Assembly (NCBI RefSeq): GCF_002088275.1
Contig: NZ_AQQS01000031.1
Span: forward strand, 1 to 64,000
Origin: Aurantimonas sp. 22II-16-19i
GTDB lineage: Bacteria > Pseudomonadota > Alphaproteobacteria > Rhizobiales > Rhizobiaceae
DNA length: 64,000 bases
Direction: 5' to 3'
Part shown: positions 54,141-62,845 of the stretch, one piece after another
How the letters are laid out: each line of letters starts with the position of its first letter
Numbering within the stretch: position 1 is the first letter of the stretch
The notes under the pieces: model-generated
The model's input: the letters and a program-made list of their open reading frames with translations, nothing else
What the model was told of the DNA's origin: nothing
Databases searched by the model: none
Made by a program: the position numbers and the translations under genes

Positions 54141-55223
54141 TCGCCGAAAGGGTCGAAGCTCTGGCGGGTCTCCTACCGCTTCGGTGGGAAACAGAAGCTT
54201 CTGGCGCTTGGTGCCTATCCGACCGTCTCGCTCGCCGATGCTCGCGCGCGCAGGGACGAAGCGAAGACGCTTCTGAAGCGCAATATCGATCCCTCCGAAC
54301 AGTCGAAGCTCGACCGCATCGCCGCGACGGCGTCCCGCGCAACCACCTTCGACGCCATCGCCGACGAATTGCTTTCCAAGTCCGAACGCGAGGGAAAGGC
54401 CGAGGCGACGCTGACGAAAAAGCGTTGGCTGCTTAACCTCGTGCGTCCGCACATCGGCGGCCGGCCGATCACCGAAATCACCGCGTCAGAAATCCTCGTG
54501 CCGCTTCGCCGCGTGGAGGGGCAAGGAAACTACGAGACTGCTCGTCGGCTGCGTGCGGTCGTCGGACAGGTGTTCCGCTATGCGATCGCAACGGCGCGCG
54601 CTGAAAACGATCCGACATATGGTTTGCGTGGCGCATTGACGGCGCCCACCGTCACGCACCGCGCCGCCTTTACCGACTGGAAGAGCTTCGCCAATGTGAT
54701 TCGGGCGATCGACGAATATGTTGGCGCGACCGATACGCGGGCAGCGCTCAAGCTGCTGGCACTTCTCTATCCGCGACCGGGCGAACTGCGGCAGGCGGAA
54801 TGGCCTGAGTTGGATCTTACGAAAGGCGTCTGGACGATCCCGGCGACGCGCACGAAGATGCGGCGGGAGCATCGCAAGCCGTTGCCACAAGCGGCAGTGG
54901 CAATCCTCGAAGACGTTCGGACGCGGTCCGGCGCCGGCCGGCTCGTTTTTCCGGCGATCCATACAACCTTGCGGCCGATGAGCGAAAACACCCTCAACGC
55001 AGCGCTTCGGCGCATGGGCTTCACCAAGGACGAAATGACCTCCCACGGCTTCCGCGCGACGGCGTCTTCGCTTCTCAACGAAAGCGGCCTCTGGCATTCC
55101 GATGCAATCGAGGCTGAACTTGGCCATGTCGGTGCCGATGAGGTGCGACGTGCCTATCATCGCGCCGCCTATTGGGATGAGCGGGTCCGCATGGCAGAGT
55201 GGTGGGCAAGCAGGCTTATCTAG
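54051..55223 (+). CDS. int: P4-type tyrosine integrase
   Basis: 390 residues from ATG 54051, giving the family start MALTDLQIKAFRP; a TTG at 54012 would add 13 unlikely residues. The N-terminal arm-binding domain (DUF4102 type) has DGGGLHLLVSPKGSKLWRVSYRFGGKQKLLALGAYP. The core-binding domain is around 95-180. Catalytic residues: Arg in LLYPRPGELRQAEW, HxxR in HGFRATASSLLNE, and Tyr in AYHRAAYWDERV. It directs insertion at the tRNA-Leu 3' end. Confidence 0.95.
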   Translation: MALTDLQIKAFRPSDRPFKHSDGGGLHLLVSPKGSKLWRVSYRFGGKQKLLALGAYPTVSLADARARRDEAKTLLKRNIDPSEQSKLDRIAATASRATTFDAIADELLSKSEREGKAEATLTKKRWLLNLVRPHIGGRPITEITASEILVPLRRVEGQGNYETARRLRAVVGQVFRYAIATARAENDPTYGLRGALTAPTVTHRAAFTDWKSFANVIRAIDEYVGATDTRAALKLLALLYPRPGELRQAEWPELDLTKGVWTIPATRTKMRREHRKPLPQAAVAILEDVRTRSGAGRLVFPAIHTTLRPMSENTLNAALRRMGFTKDEMTSHGFRATASSLLNESGLWHSDAIEAELGHVGADEVRRAYHRAAYWDERVRMAEWWASRLI

Positions 55224-55241
55224 CGCGGTGAAAGGCACGCG

Positions 55242-55916
55242 GTGACTGATCCATTTTCCTCTTATCTAGGTGAATTGCCTCCGGAGGTGGAGCCGGCCGA
55301 GCTTTGGCTCTGGGCGCGGATGGAGAAATGGAACCAACGCCAAGCACTCGCCCTAGCTCTAGGCGCTGACCCAGACTCTTTAGATGGCTATCTTCATAGC
55401 GATGAAGAGCGAGATTTGGACGAAAATCTTGTTGAAGTTTACAAAGCCTTGTTTCAACTGGCGTCGATCAAGTTCTTTGATAGTGCCGTTGTCGAAAAGT
55501 ACGTTAAGCCTGCAGATTTTTTTAATTGGTTATTGGCGAAGAAGCTTCCCTGTCCCGAAGGCCTTCGAGGCGCACTAGCCGAATTTGGAACACCGGTCCA
55601 AAACTGGCAACGCCGTGCTGTTGAGAGTGAAAAGGCCGTCACTTCACTGAAGGGGCGGGTTTCTCAGTTAGAAAGAGCCATTGCCGATGGGGCGGTGAGC
55701 ACAAGCGGAACTGTTAGAGAGCGCGAGACGCTCTTGAAGCTTTTCATCGGCTTGGCAGCGGAACAGTATGGGTTCAAGTCTGCGCGCGTGCGGAGCCCGG
55801 CTGCAGGCCAGATTGCCAGTGATCTTGCCAACGCCGGCCTCGCTGTCGACGAGGATACGGTTCGCAAATTCCTCAAGCTGGGCGCCGAACTCCTCCCGCC
55901 GACCGAAGGCGATTAG
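55242..55916 (+). CDS. Island protein of unknown function
   Basis: 224 residues from GTG 55242. GC content is clearly lower than chromosomal genes. The N-terminal part (ELWLWARMEKWNQRQALALALGADP) is helical and Trp-rich. Residues 133-150 could form a short coiled coil (SEKAVTSLKGRVSQLERAI). The C-terminal 60 residues (ERETLLKLFIGLAAEQYGF...RSPAAGQIASDLANAGLAVDEDTVRKFLKLGAELLP) match a motif I associate with small hypothetical genes of proteobacterial phages and islands and look like a compact helical DNA-binding-type module. No function can be assigned. Confidence 0.7.
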   Translation: MTDPFSSYLGELPPEVEPAELWLWARMEKWNQRQALALALGADPDSLDGYLHSDEERDLDENLVEVYKALFQLASIKFFDSAVVEKYVKPADFFNWLLAKKLPCPEGLRGALAEFGTPVQNWQRRAVESEKAVTSLKGRVSQLERAIADGAVSTSGTVRERETLLKLFIGLAAEQYGFKSARVRSPAAGQIASDLANAGLAVDEDTVRKFLKLGAELLPPTEGD

Positions 55917-55927
55917 AGGTGCGCTGA

Positions 55928-55960
55928 AACCGAATTCGGTTCCGACGTAACCGAATTCGG
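55928..55960. promoter_or_regulatory. Two palindromic boxes (AACCGAATTCGG) spaced 21 bases
   Basis: The first box is a 14-base perfect palindrome (AACCGAATTCGGTT, 55928-55941) and the second repeats its first 12 bases (55949-55960). The start-to-start spacing of 21 bases equals two helical turns, placing both on the same DNA face. They lie 60 bases before the AlpA-like gene and are likely an operator. Confidence 0.6.
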
Positions 55961-56019
55961 CCAATGCCCGAAACGCTTCTCCTAAGCCTTCCTCGTCCGA
56001 ACAACGACGAGGTGGCACC

Positions 56020-56226
56020 ATGCCCGACACTATCGACCTTCCCTGTACCGGCTTCCTGCGCTTGCGCTCGATCCTCGCGCCGGCCGGCCCGATCCCCGTT
56101 TCGAAATCGACCTGGTGGGCGGGCGTGAAAGACGGTCGCTTCCCGAAGCCGGTAAAGCTCGGCAGCCGGATCACCGTCTGGCGCGTCGAAGACATTCGGG
56201 CGCTTCTCGACAGGGGCGCGCTGTAG
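56020..56226 (+). CDS. AlpA-family regulator / excisionase
   Basis: 68 residues. The winged-helix layout of AlpA: FLRLRSILAPAGPIPVSKSTWWAGVKDGRFPKPVKLGSRITVWRVEDIRALL. AlpA proteins activate island integrases or act as excision factors. It lies behind two phased palindromes and just before the HTH/Cys gene. Confidence 0.88.
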   Translation: MPDTIDLPCTGFLRLRSILAPAGPIPVSKSTWWAGVKDGRFPKPVKLGSRITVWRVEDIRALLDRGAL

Positions 56227-56228
56227 GG

Positions 56229-56702
56229 ATGGCGCGCCATCCAAGCAGCCGGCCGATCAAGAAGCATCGCAGCTATACGGTGGACGAGGCGGCGAAGGCG
56301 CTCGGCGTCCACAAGGGCACGGTGCGGCGCTGGCAGAAGACGGGTCTGCCGTCCCTGACCGATCAGCGGCCGGCGTTGATCCTTGGCGCCGAGCTGATCG
56401 CCTTTCTCGACGAGCGCAAGCCGAAGCGGCAACACTGCGCGCTTCATCAGGCCTACTGCCTCTCGTGCCGCGCACCTCGCGATGCCGCTTTGGGCGAGGT
56501 CGATTTCATCCTTCACGCCAGCGGCGCCGGCATGATGCAGGCGCTCTGCGCAGAATGCGAAACGGTGATGAACAAGCGGGTTCCCATCGCTCGCATCCCC
56601 GAGCTTCAGGCGAAATTGGCGGTGACGATCAGACAGGCGCCCGAACCCATAAGCGAGAGCCATTCCCCCTGTTTGAATGATCAATTGAAAGAGGCGCGGT
56701 GA
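56229..56702 (+). CDS. HTH protein with C-terminal cysteine (zinc-ribbon-like) region
   Basis: 157 residues from ATG 56229, two bases after the AlpA-like stop. An N-terminal MerR/excisionase-like HTH (SYTVDEAAKALGVHKGTVRRWQKTGLP, residues 15-41) includes a strand-wing (RPALILGAELIAFLDER). Then come two Cys pairs, HCALHQAYCLSCRAPR and ALCAECETVM, likely binding one zinc. The pairing with the next recombinase (gap four bases) suggests a DNA-targeting accessory for it. I know of no characterised homologue. Confidence 0.7.
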   Translation: MARHPSSRPIKKHRSYTVDEAAKALGVHKGTVRRWQKTGLPSLTDQRPALILGAELIAFLDERKPKRQHCALHQAYCLSCRAPRDAALGEVDFILHASGAGMMQALCAECETVMNKRVPIARIPELQAKLAVTIRQAPEPISESHSPCLNDQLKEAR

Positions 56703-56706
56703 ACCC

Positions 56707-57813
56707 ATGCAAACCCCTCATGCGAAGAACGTCCGGATCAAGCGCCGCTATGCGCATTATCTCGAAGAAGCCGAGCGCATGGCGCCGACGAGCGTCGATC
56801 AGGCGCTGGCAGCAATTGCCGCCTTCGAAGCCTCGACCGGCGGACGCGACTTTGCGAAATTCCGGATCGAACAGGCGCGCCGATTCAAGCGGCAACTCGA
56901 AGAGCAGACCAACGAGAAAACAGGAAAGCCGCTCGCCAAGTCAACGGTCTATGCGCGGCTAATGGCGGTCAAGCGCTTCGTCCATTGGCTGGCGGGACAA
57001 CCGGGCTACAAGTCCAAGATCACCTATTCCGATGCTGACTATTTCAACCCTTCTGCCAATGACGGACGCATCGCCACGGCGACGCGGGAAAGGCCCGCAC
57101 CGACGATCGAGCAGATCCGCCATGTGATCGAGACGATGCCGGCGGGCTCCGACATCGAGAAGCGCGACCGGGCGGTGATCGCATTCATCCTCCTGACTGG
57201 AGCAAGAGACGACGCCGTTGCCTCGCTGCGGCTGAAGCATGTGGACCTCGACAGAAGGCGCCTCTATCAGGATGCACGCGAGGTCAGAACCAAAAACAGA
57301 AAGACCTTTTCGAGCCTGTTCTTCCCGGTTGGCGACGACATCGAGGCGATCATTGCGGACTGGATTGCCCATCTGAAAGCGACGCTTCTTTTCGGCCCGG
57401 ATGATCCGCTGTTTCCGGCAACGAAGATCGGCCTGAAGGACGGGCTTTTCGCGCCGGCCGGCCTCGACCGGACGCATTGGAAGAACGCCGATTCGATCCG
57501 TCGCATCTTCAAGGAGGGCTGCACGAGCGCGGGTCTGCCGTACTTCCACCCGCATAGCGTCCGGCGCACCCTGGTGCAGCTTGGCGAACGGGTTTGCCGA
57601 ACGCCGGAAGACTTCAAGGCATGGTCGCAGAACCTCGGCCATGAGCAGGTGCTCACGACCTTCGTGAGCTACGGGACCGTCGGCAGCGACCGGCAGGCGG
57701 CAATTATGGACTCGTTGAGAAGCGGGCGCGGCGCCGGCACGATGAATGACGCAGCTCTGATGGAAGACATGCGTCGGTTGCTCGAAAAGCACGTATCGAT
57801 GGCAAAGGCTTGA
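56707..57813 (+). CDS. Second tyrosine recombinase (XerC/D-like)
   Basis: 368 residues. SAM-like core-binding domain (APTSVDQALAAIAAFEAST...STVYARLMAVKRFVHWL). The catalytic domain has Arg in LLTGARDDAVASLRLKHVDL, HxxR in HPHSVRRTLVQLGE, GH in NLGHEQVLTTFVSYG, and the nucleophile Tyr in VSYG. It lacks the P4-type arm domain, so it differs clearly from the island integrase. It lies immediately before mod with the HTH/Cys gene upstream. Its target site is not evident. Confidence 0.88.
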   Translation: MQTPHAKNVRIKRRYAHYLEEAERMAPTSVDQALAAIAAFEASTGGRDFAKFRIEQARRFKRQLEEQTNEKTGKPLAKSTVYARLMAVKRFVHWLAGQPGYKSKITYSDADYFNPSANDGRIATATRERPAPTIEQIRHVIETMPAGSDIEKRDRAVIAFILLTGARDDAVASLRLKHVDLDRRRLYQDAREVRTKNRKTFSSLFFPVGDDIEAIIADWIAHLKATLLFGPDDPLFPATKIGLKDGLFAPAGLDRTHWKNADSIRRIFKEGCTSAGLPYFHPHSVRRTLVQLGERVCRTPEDFKAWSQNLGHEQVLTTFVSYGTVGSDRQAAIMDSLRSGRGAGTMNDAALMEDMRRLLEKHVSMAKA

Positions 57814-57887
57814 AGCCGGTTGCTAACTGGCGGACGGATGGGGCACATGCGTTCTGAAAATTGCATGACAGAGGGCGATGCTGATCG

Positions 57888-59681
57888 ATGACGGAGCTGA
57901 ATTTCAAGGGGAAGGAATTCGTCTATAATCACCATCTGACCGTACCGTTTCGCCCGCTCGTCCCGCATGCCGAAAAAGGCATTGGTCCGATCGCGCTGGG
58001 CGGCAACCTGATCATACAGGGCGACAACCTTCACGCATTGAAGGCACTCCTACCGATGTATGCCGGCAAAGTGGACTGCATATTCATCGATCCGCCTTAC
58101 AACACTGGCAACGCCGGCTGGAGCTATAACGACAACGTCAATGCGCCTATGATCAAGGAATGGATGAATGCCATTCCGATCGGAATAGAAGACGGTCTTC
58201 GCCACGACAAATGGTGCGCGATGATGTGGCCACGGCTGCGGCTGTTGTATGAACTGCTATCGGAAAATGGCAGCCTGTGGATGACGCTCGATGATAATGA
58301 GGTTCATAGAGGGCGATGCTTGCTAGACGAAATATTTGGTGAAGAATGTTCTGTCGGGCAGATTGCATGGCAAAAACGGACATCGCGCGAAAATCGAGCA
58401 ACGCTTTCACCTAGTATCGATCACGTCTTAGTTTACTCTAAGCCTCTCCCGGAGACTTGGAAGCTTCGGAGAAATCTTCTTTCCCCCACGACAGACGGCT
58501 ATTCAAATCCAGACAAAGATCCAAACGGTGAATGGGCATCAATCCCATTTTCAGCCCAAGGTTTTCGGAAAGATCAGGTCTATCCAATCACGACGCCAAC
58601 GGGAGTTGTTCATAGGCCGCCGAAAGGACGTTGTTGGGGCGCGACCGAGCCGGAATTCGAAAAATACAAACTTAAAAATCTCGTCTATTGGCCCAAGAAC
58701 GGGAACGGGAAACCCCGAATAAAGCAGTATCCCGAAACAGCTAAAGGGCTAGTTCCGTCCACTCTTTGGTTTAGCAGCGAAGTCGGGACGACGGAACTCT
58801 CGAAAAAAGAACTGATGGAGATCTTTTCCGACAAGGAGGCGTTGGATTTTCATGCACCAAAGCCACCGAAACTCATTCAGCGAGTAATCGAAATTGCGAC
58901 TACGTCCGATAGCTTGGTGTTGGATTCATTTGCTGGAACAGGTTCAACGGCCCATGCAGTGCTGGCTCAAAACCAAATTGATGGCGGCAGGCGGAACTTC
59001 ATAATCGCGGAAATGGAGCATTACGCCGATGAACTGACGGCGGAACGCGTTCGGCGTGTCATTGGCGGTTACACGTTCAACGGCACGCAAAAGACCGAAC
59101 TCCTACGTGAGAAAGTCGGCTGGCGGACGCTCGAAAAGCCCAATCGGCTACGCGAGAAAGTAGAGGCGATCGAATCGCTTCACGGTCATGAATACGATCG
59201 CATCAAGAAGGACGTGAAGGATGATGAGCTGATCGTTACGGGCGAAAAGAGCGTCAAAGTTAAGACGGAGGGATTGGGCGGCAGCTTCACCTATTGCACG
59301 CTCGGCGATCCTGTTGAGATGGACGCGGTCCTGTCCGGTAAGAACTTGCCCGCCTACGAGGCCTTGGCATCTGTTCTGTTCAACACAGCTACTGGTCAGG
59401 CCTTCGATCCAGCCCAGTTTGACGAGGCGAAGAGCTATCTTGGCGAAGTGGCCGGCCGGCATGTCTGGCTGCTCTACAGGCCGGATATGGAATGGCTGAA
59501 GTCTCCTGACGCGGCCCTGACCTTGGCTCGAGCCAAAGCCATCGCCGATAGCGACAAGCAAGCCAGTCATCTCGTCTTTGCGCCGGCCCGCTATGTCAGT
59601 CAAAAGATGCTTTCCGACGAGAAGCTACGCGTCGAATTCGCGCCGCTTCCCTTTGCGCTCTATCGCGTTGAACGGACGTGA
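57888..59681 (+). CDS. mod: Type III restriction-modification N6-adenine methyltransferase (Mod)
   Basis: 597 residues. Beta-class order: catalytic DPPYNTG (residues about 67-73) first, then the target-recognition region, then SAM-binding DSFAGTGSTAHAVL (about 346). The block IIQGDNLHALKALLPMYAGKVDCIFIDPPY is classic. The DNA encoding residues about 140-365 is markedly AT-richer than the rest, fitting a swapped target-recognition domain. Mod alone methylates and recognises DNA; with Res it cuts between inverted sites. Its stop overlaps the res start region. Confidence 0.95.
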   Translation: MTELNFKGKEFVYNHHLTVPFRPLVPHAEKGIGPIALGGNLIIQGDNLHALKALLPMYAGKVDCIFIDPPYNTGNAGWSYNDNVNAPMIKEWMNAIPIGIEDGLRHDKWCAMMWPRLRLLYELLSENGSLWMTLDDNEVHRGRCLLDEIFGEECSVGQIAWQKRTSRENRATLSPSIDHVLVYSKPLPETWKLRRNLLSPTTDGYSNPDKDPNGEWASIPFSAQGFRKDQVYPITTPTGVVHRPPKGRCWGATEPEFEKYKLKNLVYWPKNGNGKPRIKQYPETAKGLVPSTLWFSSEVGTTELSKKELMEIFSDKEALDFHAPKPPKLIQRVIEIATTSDSLVLDSFAGTGSTAHAVLAQNQIDGGRRNFIIAEMEHYADELTAERVRRVIGGYTFNGTQKTELLREKVGWRTLEKPNRLREKVEAIESLHGHEYDRIKKDVKDDELIVTGEKSVKVKTEGLGGSFTYCTLGDPVEMDAVLSGKNLPAYEALASVLFNTATGQAFDPAQFDEAKSYLGEVAGRHVWLLYRPDMEWLKSPDAALTLARAKAIADSDKQASHLVFAPARYVSQKMLSDEKLRVEFAPLPFALYRVERT

Positions 59682-59683
59682 CG

Positions 59684-62278
59684 ATGTTGCGCCAACTGGA
59701 CTATCAGGATCGCGTCCTCAAGGTTCTGGATGCCTATCTTGATGCACTGAAGGACAAGAAAACGCGCTTCGACAAGGTCGCCGCGCTGGCGGCCGAACAG
59801 CCCGACCTGGGATTGAAACTTCCCGACTTCACTGAAGACGCATGGGACGCTATTGCGGCGACGGGTGCATTGCCGGCTTCACGCGCGCCGTACCCGTTTT
59901 CGCCTCGCGCGGACGGATGCGGCCGGCCGGTACCGAACACGGTTCTGAAGGTGCCGACCGGGGGCGGCAAAACGTGGCTGGCGGTCCAGTCCCTCTCCCA
60001 CATCATGGGGCGGTATCTCGGCACCAACACCGGCTTTGTGCTGTGGATCGTGCCGAACGAGGCGATCTATTCGCAGACACTGAAGCAATTGAAAGATCGC
60101 CAGCATTTCTATCGCCGCGCGCTCGATCAGGCGGCGGCCGGCCGCGTTCTCGTCCTCGAAAAAGGTGATCGGCTGAACGCGCGGGACGTCCAAGGTAGCT
60201 TTTGCGTCATGCTCTTGATGCTGCAGTCGGCCAATCGGCAGACGAAGGACACGCTGAAGATGTTCCGCGATCGCGGCGATGTCCACGGCTTCTTTCCGGA
60301 CGAAGGCGATCAGGCGGCGCATAAGGCAGAAATCGAGGCGACGCCGAATCTAGATGCCTATGACGACATCTTTCCGATGGTGAAGGATTCACTCGGCAAC
60401 GCACTGAGGAAGATAAGGCCGATTGTCGTTCTCGACGAAGGCCACAAGGCGATTTCCGACCTCGCCTTCGAAACCCTTTATGGTTTTAATCCAGCTTACG
60501 TCCTCGAATTGACGGCCACCCCGCTCGACATTCAGCCGCGCGGCGGCGCCAACCCGCGCGAAGGGCGGTATGCCAATCTTCTCGTCGAAGTCACCGGTAT
60601 CGAACTCGACCGCGAAGGTATGATCAAGATGCCGCTCAATCTCGACACGCGGCAGGGCACGGATTGGCGTGCAACGCTTTCGTCGGCGGTGGATCGCCTC
60701 GACGACCTGAAGGGGAAAGCGGACCGGCTTCGCGCCGACACGAACCGCTATATCCGCCCGATTATGCTGATTCAGGTGGAACGAACCGGCAAGGAACAGC
60801 GCGACAGCGGCCATATCCACGCCGAAGACGTGAAGGAATGGCTTCTCGCGCATGGCTTCGACGAGGCTGAAATCGCGATCAAGACCGCCGAAACCAATGA
60901 TTTGAAGCAGCCAGAAAATCTCGACCTGCTTTCGCCGACGAACCGGATTCGCGCTATCATCACCAAGCAGGCGCTTCAGGAAGGGTGGGACTGTCCCTTT
61001 GCCTACGTGCTTTGCGCGCTAGCGGCAAATTCGAACCTCAACGCGATGACGCAGCTTGTCGGGCGCATCCTTCGCCAACCGGGCGCGCGAAAGACGGGCT
61101 TCGATGACCTCGATGAGTGCCACGTTATCACCCACCACGCGGGCACTCGCGATGTGGTGAATGCAATCAAGGCGGGGCTCGAAAAGGACGGGCTCGGCGA
61201 TCTGGTCTTGCGCGTCGCTTCACCCGATCCGAAGGCAACGGACAAGCAATCACGGCGCATTGATCGCCGGCCGGCTTTCGCGACGACGCAAATCTATCTG
61301 CCCCTCGTTCTAAAGGTTGACGGGGCTACGACGCGCGAACTCGATTACGAGACCGACATTCTTTCGTCGCTCGATTGGAGGGGCTTCGATCCGACCGCTA
61401 TCGCTGATGCGATCCCGAAGAATGCGCAAGCGGCGGAATCGCAGCTTCAGCGGATCACCGTAACGGATGAAACGGAAAAATTGAAAAGCGCTCGCATCGA
61501 TCAGCAAATTCGGGAATTGAGGGTGTTCGATCCCGCTTACACCGTGCGGCGCATATCCGACATCGTGCCCAATCCCTTCGTCGGTCGCGAGATCGTCGGC
61601 AAGCTGCTCGGTCGCTTGGAAGAACGCGGGTTCGGCGCGGAGTTGATCGGCAAGCTTTCAATCCTGATCGGCGAAGAGCTGCGGCGCGGGCTGGACGCGG
61701 CGCGGTCGGAAAAAGCCGAAGCCGTCTTTAAGGGCGCGGTGAAGGCTGGCGGCATTCAATTCCGCCTTCGCGTCGATGGCCGAAACTGGCGGGTGCCGGA
61801 CGTCATGGAAACGACGATGGACGTCAGTTCTCGTCAGCTACAGCGAAGCGATGGAAGCCCGCTTCAGCTTAGCCTTTTCAGCCCGGTCTATGAGGACGAA
61901 CTGAACAAGGATGAGCAAGCCGTCGCGGTCTATCTCGACGAGGCAAAGACACTGAAATGGTGGCATCGGAACGTCGCCGCTCGGCAATACGGAATTCCCG
62001 GCTGGCGTCGCGGACGGATCTATCCCGACTTCATCTTCGCCTCGCAACAATCCGGAAAAGGATCGCGGCTTGTCGTCCTCGAAACGAAGGGCGATCAGCT
62101 CGACAACCTCGATACCGCTTACAAGCGGGAACTGTTGGACGTGCTGTCCGATAACTTTGCCTGGGATACGACCACGCCGGCCGGCACGTTGGCCATGACG
62201 ACAACGAACGGCGAGACGGTCGAATGCGCTCTCGTTTTAATGAGCGAATGGAAATCGAAGCTGCCAACATATTTGTGA
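59684..62278 (+). CDS. res: Type III restriction endonuclease subunit (Res)
   Basis: 864 residues from ATG 59684; a GTG at 59678 overlapping the mod stop is equally possible. Superfamily 2 helicase motifs: Walker A VPTGGGKTW (about 90), DEGH in VVLDEGHKAIS (about 250), ELTATP, and QLVGRILRQPG (about 460). The endonuclease motif appears near the C-terminus: PDFIFASQQSG...LVVLETKGDQ (PD...ExK, about 785-800). Intact throughout, so the system is probably functional. The MLRQLDYQDRVL start is the family norm. Confidence 0.95.
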   Translation: MLRQLDYQDRVLKVLDAYLDALKDKKTRFDKVAALAAEQPDLGLKLPDFTEDAWDAIAATGALPASRAPYPFSPRADGCGRPVPNTVLKVPTGGGKTWLAVQSLSHIMGRYLGTNTGFVLWIVPNEAIYSQTLKQLKDRQHFYRRALDQAAAGRVLVLEKGDRLNARDVQGSFCVMLLMLQSANRQTKDTLKMFRDRGDVHGFFPDEGDQAAHKAEIEATPNLDAYDDIFPMVKDSLGNALRKIRPIVVLDEGHKAISDLAFETLYGFNPAYVLELTATPLDIQPRGGANPREGRYANLLVEVTGIELDREGMIKMPLNLDTRQGTDWRATLSSAVDRLDDLKGKADRLRADTNRYIRPIMLIQVERTGKEQRDSGHIHAEDVKEWLLAHGFDEAEIAIKTAETNDLKQPENLDLLSPTNRIRAIITKQALQEGWDCPFAYVLCALAANSNLNAMTQLVGRILRQPGARKTGFDDLDECHVITHHAGTRDVVNAIKAGLEKDGLGDLVLRVASPDPKATDKQSRRIDRRPAFATTQIYLPLVLKVDGATTRELDYETDILSSLDWRGFDPTAIADAIPKNAQAAESQLQRITVTDETEKLKSARIDQQIRELRVFDPAYTVRRISDIVPNPFVGREIVGKLLGRLEERGFGAELIGKLSILIGEELRRGLDAARSEKAEAVFKGAVKAGGIQFRLRVDGRNWRVPDVMETTMDVSSRQLQRSDGSPLQLSLFSPVYEDELNKDEQAVAVYLDEAKTLKWWHRNVAARQYGIPGWRRGRIYPDFIFASQQSGKGSRLVVLETKGDQLDNLDTAYKRELLDVLSDNFAWDTTTPAGTLAMTTTNGETVECALVLMSEWKSKLPTYL

Positions 62279-62312
62279 TTGGAGCGTCGAAAGCGCTCCA
62301 AGCGTTCTCATT

Positions 62313-62332
62313 TGTTGGTAGATTTGTTGGTA
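62313..62332 (+). repeat. Integrase arm-type sites, right cluster
   Basis: Two direct TGTTGGTA copies at 62313-62320 and 62325-62332, 12 bases apart, 63-82 bases before the right core. Same motif and orientation as most copies at the left end. Confidence 0.65.
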
Positions 62333-62394
62333 TTTATCGAAATGGCTTCCGAATAAATGCAATGAATTCAATCAGCTATAGCTTCGATGTGGTG

Positions 62395-62415
62395 CCTTTC
62401 CTGGGCACCATTTCC
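62395..62415 (+). repeat. attR: duplicated 21-base tRNA-Leu 3' end
   Basis: Exact copy of 53849-53869. It includes the T-arm end, acceptor strand and CCA of tRNA-Leu but no other tRNA part, so it marks the right end of the island. Confidence 0.93.
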
Positions 62416-62845
62416 GGTTTCGAGCGGTCCCCGGACCCTCCAAACGACAGCCGAGACCCCCGGACGACCTGACAATCGTGATCCGATCACGTCCGGGGCG
62501 GTCTTGATCAAACCCATCAATTTCTTATGCAGAATGTCCGGATAGTTCCGGATGGGGCCGTATCGGCAAATTCTATGTCGTATTCCACTTTTTTGCTGCA
62601 ATTCTCCTGCGTTTTGTAAGCCGAGAAGCGACACGGCACAGCGTCGGCGACGCCGACGCGCCGTTTCGAGACGGTTTTATTGCAAGAGACTTCCGCGTGA
62701 CACAGTCAGTCCTTCAGGACGACATGAGGCGGCCGGGATCTTAACCCTTTTCCTATCTATTTGAAATAATTCGGGATGCGACTCGCAATTTCGCGCCGTT
62801 CCTGTACTTCGATACGGGATCGTCGTGGGTTTCGGAGTTCGAGCA
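62416..62845. other. Gap between island end and methyltransferase gene
   Basis: 430 bases with no supported gene. TCCGGA-type repeats (about 62538-62555) and an AT-rich stretch around 62740-62775 are seen. The latter may hold the promoter of the next gene. Confidence 0.4.

Larger units (their letters stand above)
53849..62415 (+). mobile_element. 8.6-kb genomic island in tRNA-Leu(CAG) carrying a type III restriction-modification system
   Basis: Bounded by a 21-base direct repeat of the tRNA 3' end and opened by a P4-type integrase reading inwards from the tRNA, the standard layout of an integrative island. Contents in order: integrase, unknown protein, AlpA-like regulator, HTH/Cys protein, second tyrosine recombinase, mod and res. 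All genes point the same way. Several genes (55242-55916 and the centre of mod) are distinctly less GC-rich than the chromosome. No conjugation or capsid genes are present, so transfer would need a helper. Confidence 0.92.

Noticed and set aside
62416-62480. Scar of an older insertion resembling the left flank of the island (53895-53930)
   Set aside because: Only short scattered similarity (AGCC...ACCCCCG...); no clean repeat, so it cannot be distinguished from chance in GC-rich DNA.
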